Below are positions 61,023 through 64,000 of a DNA stretch of 64,000 bases, in pieces. Numbering within the stretch: the first letter of the stretch is position 1; each line of letters opens with the position of its first letter. The notes beneath the pieces are model-generated. The model ran no database searches. It saw only the letters and a list, made by a program, of their open reading frames with translations, and was not told where the DNA came from. The translations under genes and the position numbers were made by a program. Source of the DNA: Theocolax elegans (Eukaryota > Arthropoda > Insecta > Hymenoptera > Cerocephalidae); NCBI GenBank assembly GCA_026168455.1, contig JANSJX010000008.1, positions 1,771,001 through 1,835,000 on the forward strand, in the 5' to 3' direction.

Positions 61023-63429
61023 GTAAGTGATATAGAATCCGTTTTGATAGTTAAATAACTTACTGAATCTCCAAACATTAAATAAAATTTGACGTTATAT
61101 AAATTAGTATAAGATTTAATCTATCTTTAATTTTGAATTGGCTATTTTAAATCTCCTTCTAAATAGCAAAAGCACGTTGCACTATTATCTATGGAAAGTA
61201 AAATTACTATTTAAACTACAAAAATAAATTGTCTCTTCCTGTAAAGAATGTTTGAATAACCAGCGTAAACTTTAAGTCATTGGGGCATCATCATCTATGT
61301 ATGGGTATATTCTATTATTCTGTTAATAGATATGTGGATTATTAATAACGTGGAAAAAATTTTCCTTTTTTACAATTCAACTAAGTTATTAGTAAAGATT
61401 ATTTAATTTATAACGTTATGAGTCAATTTCAACGTTTCCAAAAAAGAGCATAACTAACTTTCAAATTCAGCTAGATGTTACTATCCATAATAAAATAATA
61501 TTGGATTGATATTTAAAAAAGTTAGGTTCATGCCTTTTTTCAAGGTAATCTGTATCTTATTAATAGAAAAAAGTATTAGCCTTGGGGAAATGGTTAATTA
61601 AATTCTAATCATTTTTACCTTGTAAGTATGGTATATTTGGCGTAGCAAACTAGCCAAATATTCAATATTTTGATTTGTACCAGAAGGATCAAACTCGAAT
61701 AACGAAAGATGTAGAAAGAAAGGGAAAAAAGTAGTGTATGTATAATGAGTGAGGGGTGGGGGTGGGTGAAACAATATATAATACAAGATATTCGATAGTG
61801 GCCCTTCCTGAGACAGAGAGGAGACGCCACTCGAAAGAGGACGAGGCGGTGACGACGGACGCATTAGCGAATCCCTGGCTGAGCTTAACGAGGGTCATAC
61901 ACGCGTTGCCTCGGGCCTGATTGGTCGCCATTGATTCGCCATTGATCTCGATGGTAGCACCAGCTGCCTCCTGCCTCTACCTCTTACAATCGGCGTGGCG
62001 TGATCGCGGCTACTCCTGATGGCTTAATTAAATAAACGAGGCGAAGGGAATGGCGACCGCTTGAATTAAATCGATCTATGCGCGCCCCCGGACTTCCTGG
62101 ACGCTATATAGAACCTGATTGCGGATCTTTACTCTCCTCGTACAACCGTTTCGTTCCTTCTTCTTCTTCTTCGTCGAGTAATTTTACATCGAGCATACTT
62201 TTCCTCCTTTTTAATTTCTTACAACTCTGCAGTATATAACTCGAGGTGTATCTCCTCAAACGAAATATGGAAATTCACGTCAATTACCTTGCGCGCGCAC
62301 GGACCGATTTATTTACAAGAAGGCGCACTCGAGCTGTTGTACAAGTATTTCAACTGCGTTCGTGAAATGTATTAGATATCAAAGCTTTATATAAATGTTC
62401 TTTACGCAAAATGGGAAGAGACTTTAAGAAGAAGAAGACGACGACGACGACGCGGACGACCTCGAGAAATTCTCTTTCACTTGAAATCAGGAGCGTTTAA
62501 TTATGCTCATTGGTGAATTGGTAATTTTCGCTCGACTCGCTAATTTTAAATTATTCTTACGCCTTTGCGGACTTTAAATCTCGAACGTTTGACGGAACGG
62601 GCAGACACCGTTAAATCCTAGAGGGTTCGTTAACGTCGATGGGTACGTACCTGAAACAGAAATAAGAGGATTTCATTTTTCATTTATTTTACGTCAATTA
62701 GTTATGAATGTATAGATATTATAGTGTATGCGCATATATATATATATATATACATCGTCTCTTTTATTCTTTATTAATGCCATTGTGAATTTATCGATTT
62801 ACGTTCACCTCCTTTTTTTCTTCTCAATTAATAATTTGTACCTACACTGCCTCTCTTTGGTTTTCATCGCGTTTACTTTTAATAAAATCTAATTCTTCTT
62901 TTTAAAGAAAAATCGACGAATGGTACATTAATTATATTTTCACCCCACATACCTTCGGGGTGTGTTTGCTACGTACTCTTGATGTTTGCCAATGAAAATT
63001 CATGCGACTCAGTTTTGTAGCTTCCGAATTAATTTATATTTTCTTTATTCCAATTTATTAAGCTTAATTAACTGTTCTAGGTATTTTGTATACTTATAAT
63101 GAAATTTTCTCTTGGTTTATTTATTACCGTGTATTTATATTGATAAATAACGGGTATATTCAAAGATAACGCATTATGTATCCCAGGATTATATTGATGC
63201 GTAGAGTATTTTCTTTACGTTAATTGTAAAAATAAAAAAAAATTAATTTTTATGAATTTCATTATCAATTAAGCTTATAACTGTACGAGTTATTTGATCC
63301 CGAGTGCTCGAAAAAAAAAGTTAGTGATTCCGCGATTGATTCCGCGATTGATTCCGCGAAGTAATTCGAGATATCACGAGACTCTAAATCAGAAATTCTA
63401 ATTTAACATTTTCCGATACCGTGTCATAA
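61023..63429. other. AT-rich DNA with one GC-rich island at 61.79-62.13 kb
   Basis: The island includes CCAAT-box-like sequence (CTGATTGGTCGCC near 61918) and repeated CCATTGAT words (61929-61950), with a TATATAGAA match near 62105. Minus-strand frames at 61598-61931 have no recognised product. A (TA)n run lies near 62735-62751, and three near-tandem copies of GATTGATTCCGC are at about 63327-63360. It could be a promoter region, but no transcript can be assigned. Confidence 0.35.
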
Positions 63430-63655
63430 TCAAATACCGATGAGCATGTTATTGTTGATCATTTTGTTAATATAATAAACTGATTTTTTAATATTAACAT
63501 ATTTTGACAACAATGTATATATATAGCAATGGGTTAATAAGTTTAAAATTGATACATTACGTTATATAATATGTAAAACAATGTTAAGTTTTATATGCGT
63601 GAAGGTTACGATCAAGAATTGGTCTCAACTGATCAGAAGTTCGTTATTTTACCGT
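63430..63655 (-). repeat. Dispersed repeat, inverse copy of 30215-30430
   Basis: The reverse complement starts TACGGTAAAATAACGAAC, then TTCTGATCAGTTGAGACC and CAATTCTTGATC, and follows the copy at 30215 with small gaps into the AT-rich block with CCATTGCTATATATAT. The distal boundary is uncertain. Confidence 0.55.
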
Positions 63656-64000
63656 ACCTCAAAAATTAAAAATAAAATTAAAAAAAAATTTTAATTTCCG
63701 AATATATACGAATTAACTAATAATCAACAAAAGTATATTTAACGTTAAAACAGCGATATACCAAATCTACTTCGTATATTCAAAACAGATGCTCAATTCG
63801 TCTTTAAGAGCATTGCTCGAATGAAAAAGAAAAAAAGGAAAAGAGGAAGGCGAACAACACCTATTCAATTATACGTATATCTGGATGTTCGAAGCCCCTT
63901 TTTCGTTCGTTCGAGGGAGAGAAAGGGAAGAAACAAAATTTTCTCGTATACCTAAAACAATTCCGTGTACTAGGGCTCAGCCCGAGGAAAATCTTGGGTA
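63656..64000. other. AT-rich then mixed non-coding DNA
   Basis: A-rich tracts and GA-rich sequence near 63915-63931. No gene is seen up to the window end. Confidence 0.4.

Overview
The window looks like a piece of an animal nuclear genome, most probably an insect and perhaps a hymenopteran. The reasons are strong AT-richness broken by CpG-containing islands, abundant (GA)n/(CT)n, (CA)n and (TA)n arrays, many short non-autonomous DNA transposons and a decayed Ty3/gypsy-like pol fragment. The taxon is inferred from texture; no marker gene proves it. There are no bacterial operons or phage genes, and no long intact protein gene. Nearly all open frames are short, low-complexity readings of microsatellites or AT-rich DNA.

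From 1 to 45.7 kb the window is non-coding DNA, either a gene desert or a very large intron. GC-richer islands, most with purine/pyrimidine arrays (near 2.1, 3.4, 10.8, 13.2, 14.6, 24.5, 27.5, 30.8 and 34.4 kb), alternate with AT-rich DNA. Scattered through it are DNA-transposon relics: four copies of a TTAA-flanked MITE (3858, 13892, 33090, 38823), a second TTAA-flanked element (8337-8883), two TA-flanked elements of another family (20482-21003 and 41741-42102), the first of which carries a nested MITE with a visible empty site in the second, a 995-bp foldback palindrome with a 5-bp target duplication (39300-40294), and a 682-bp TIR element enclosing a tRNA-like sequence (40308-40989). A tRNA-derived SINE-like sequence lies near 23.1 kb.

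From 45.7 to 59.3 kb there are two large tandem duplications. One is about 2.53 kb (45760-48289 and 48314-50840). The other is about 3.4 kb (about 52477-55882 and 55879-59287). In the parts compared by eye the copies differ by one- or few-base indels, largely in short runs, and not by substitutions. Either they are extremely recent or they are assembly artefacts. The 3.4-kb unit carries a dead integrase-region pol fragment and, at its 3' end, an overlapping small basic ORF. The intact version of that ORF (58952-59374) is only in the second copy.

From 59.4 to 61.1 kb is the only part that resembles host gene structure. A 62-64-nt candidate exon with strong GC3 bias (59561-59624) is followed by a GC-rich, hairpin-rich segment (60090-60265) and by two candidate terminal exons (60735-60783 and 60970-61022), each of which can be joined in frame if one of two donors 2 nt apart is used. 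The protein is not recognised. The remainder (61.1-64 kb) is AT-rich DNA with one GC-rich island (61.79-62.13 kb) and one more copy of a dispersed repeat.
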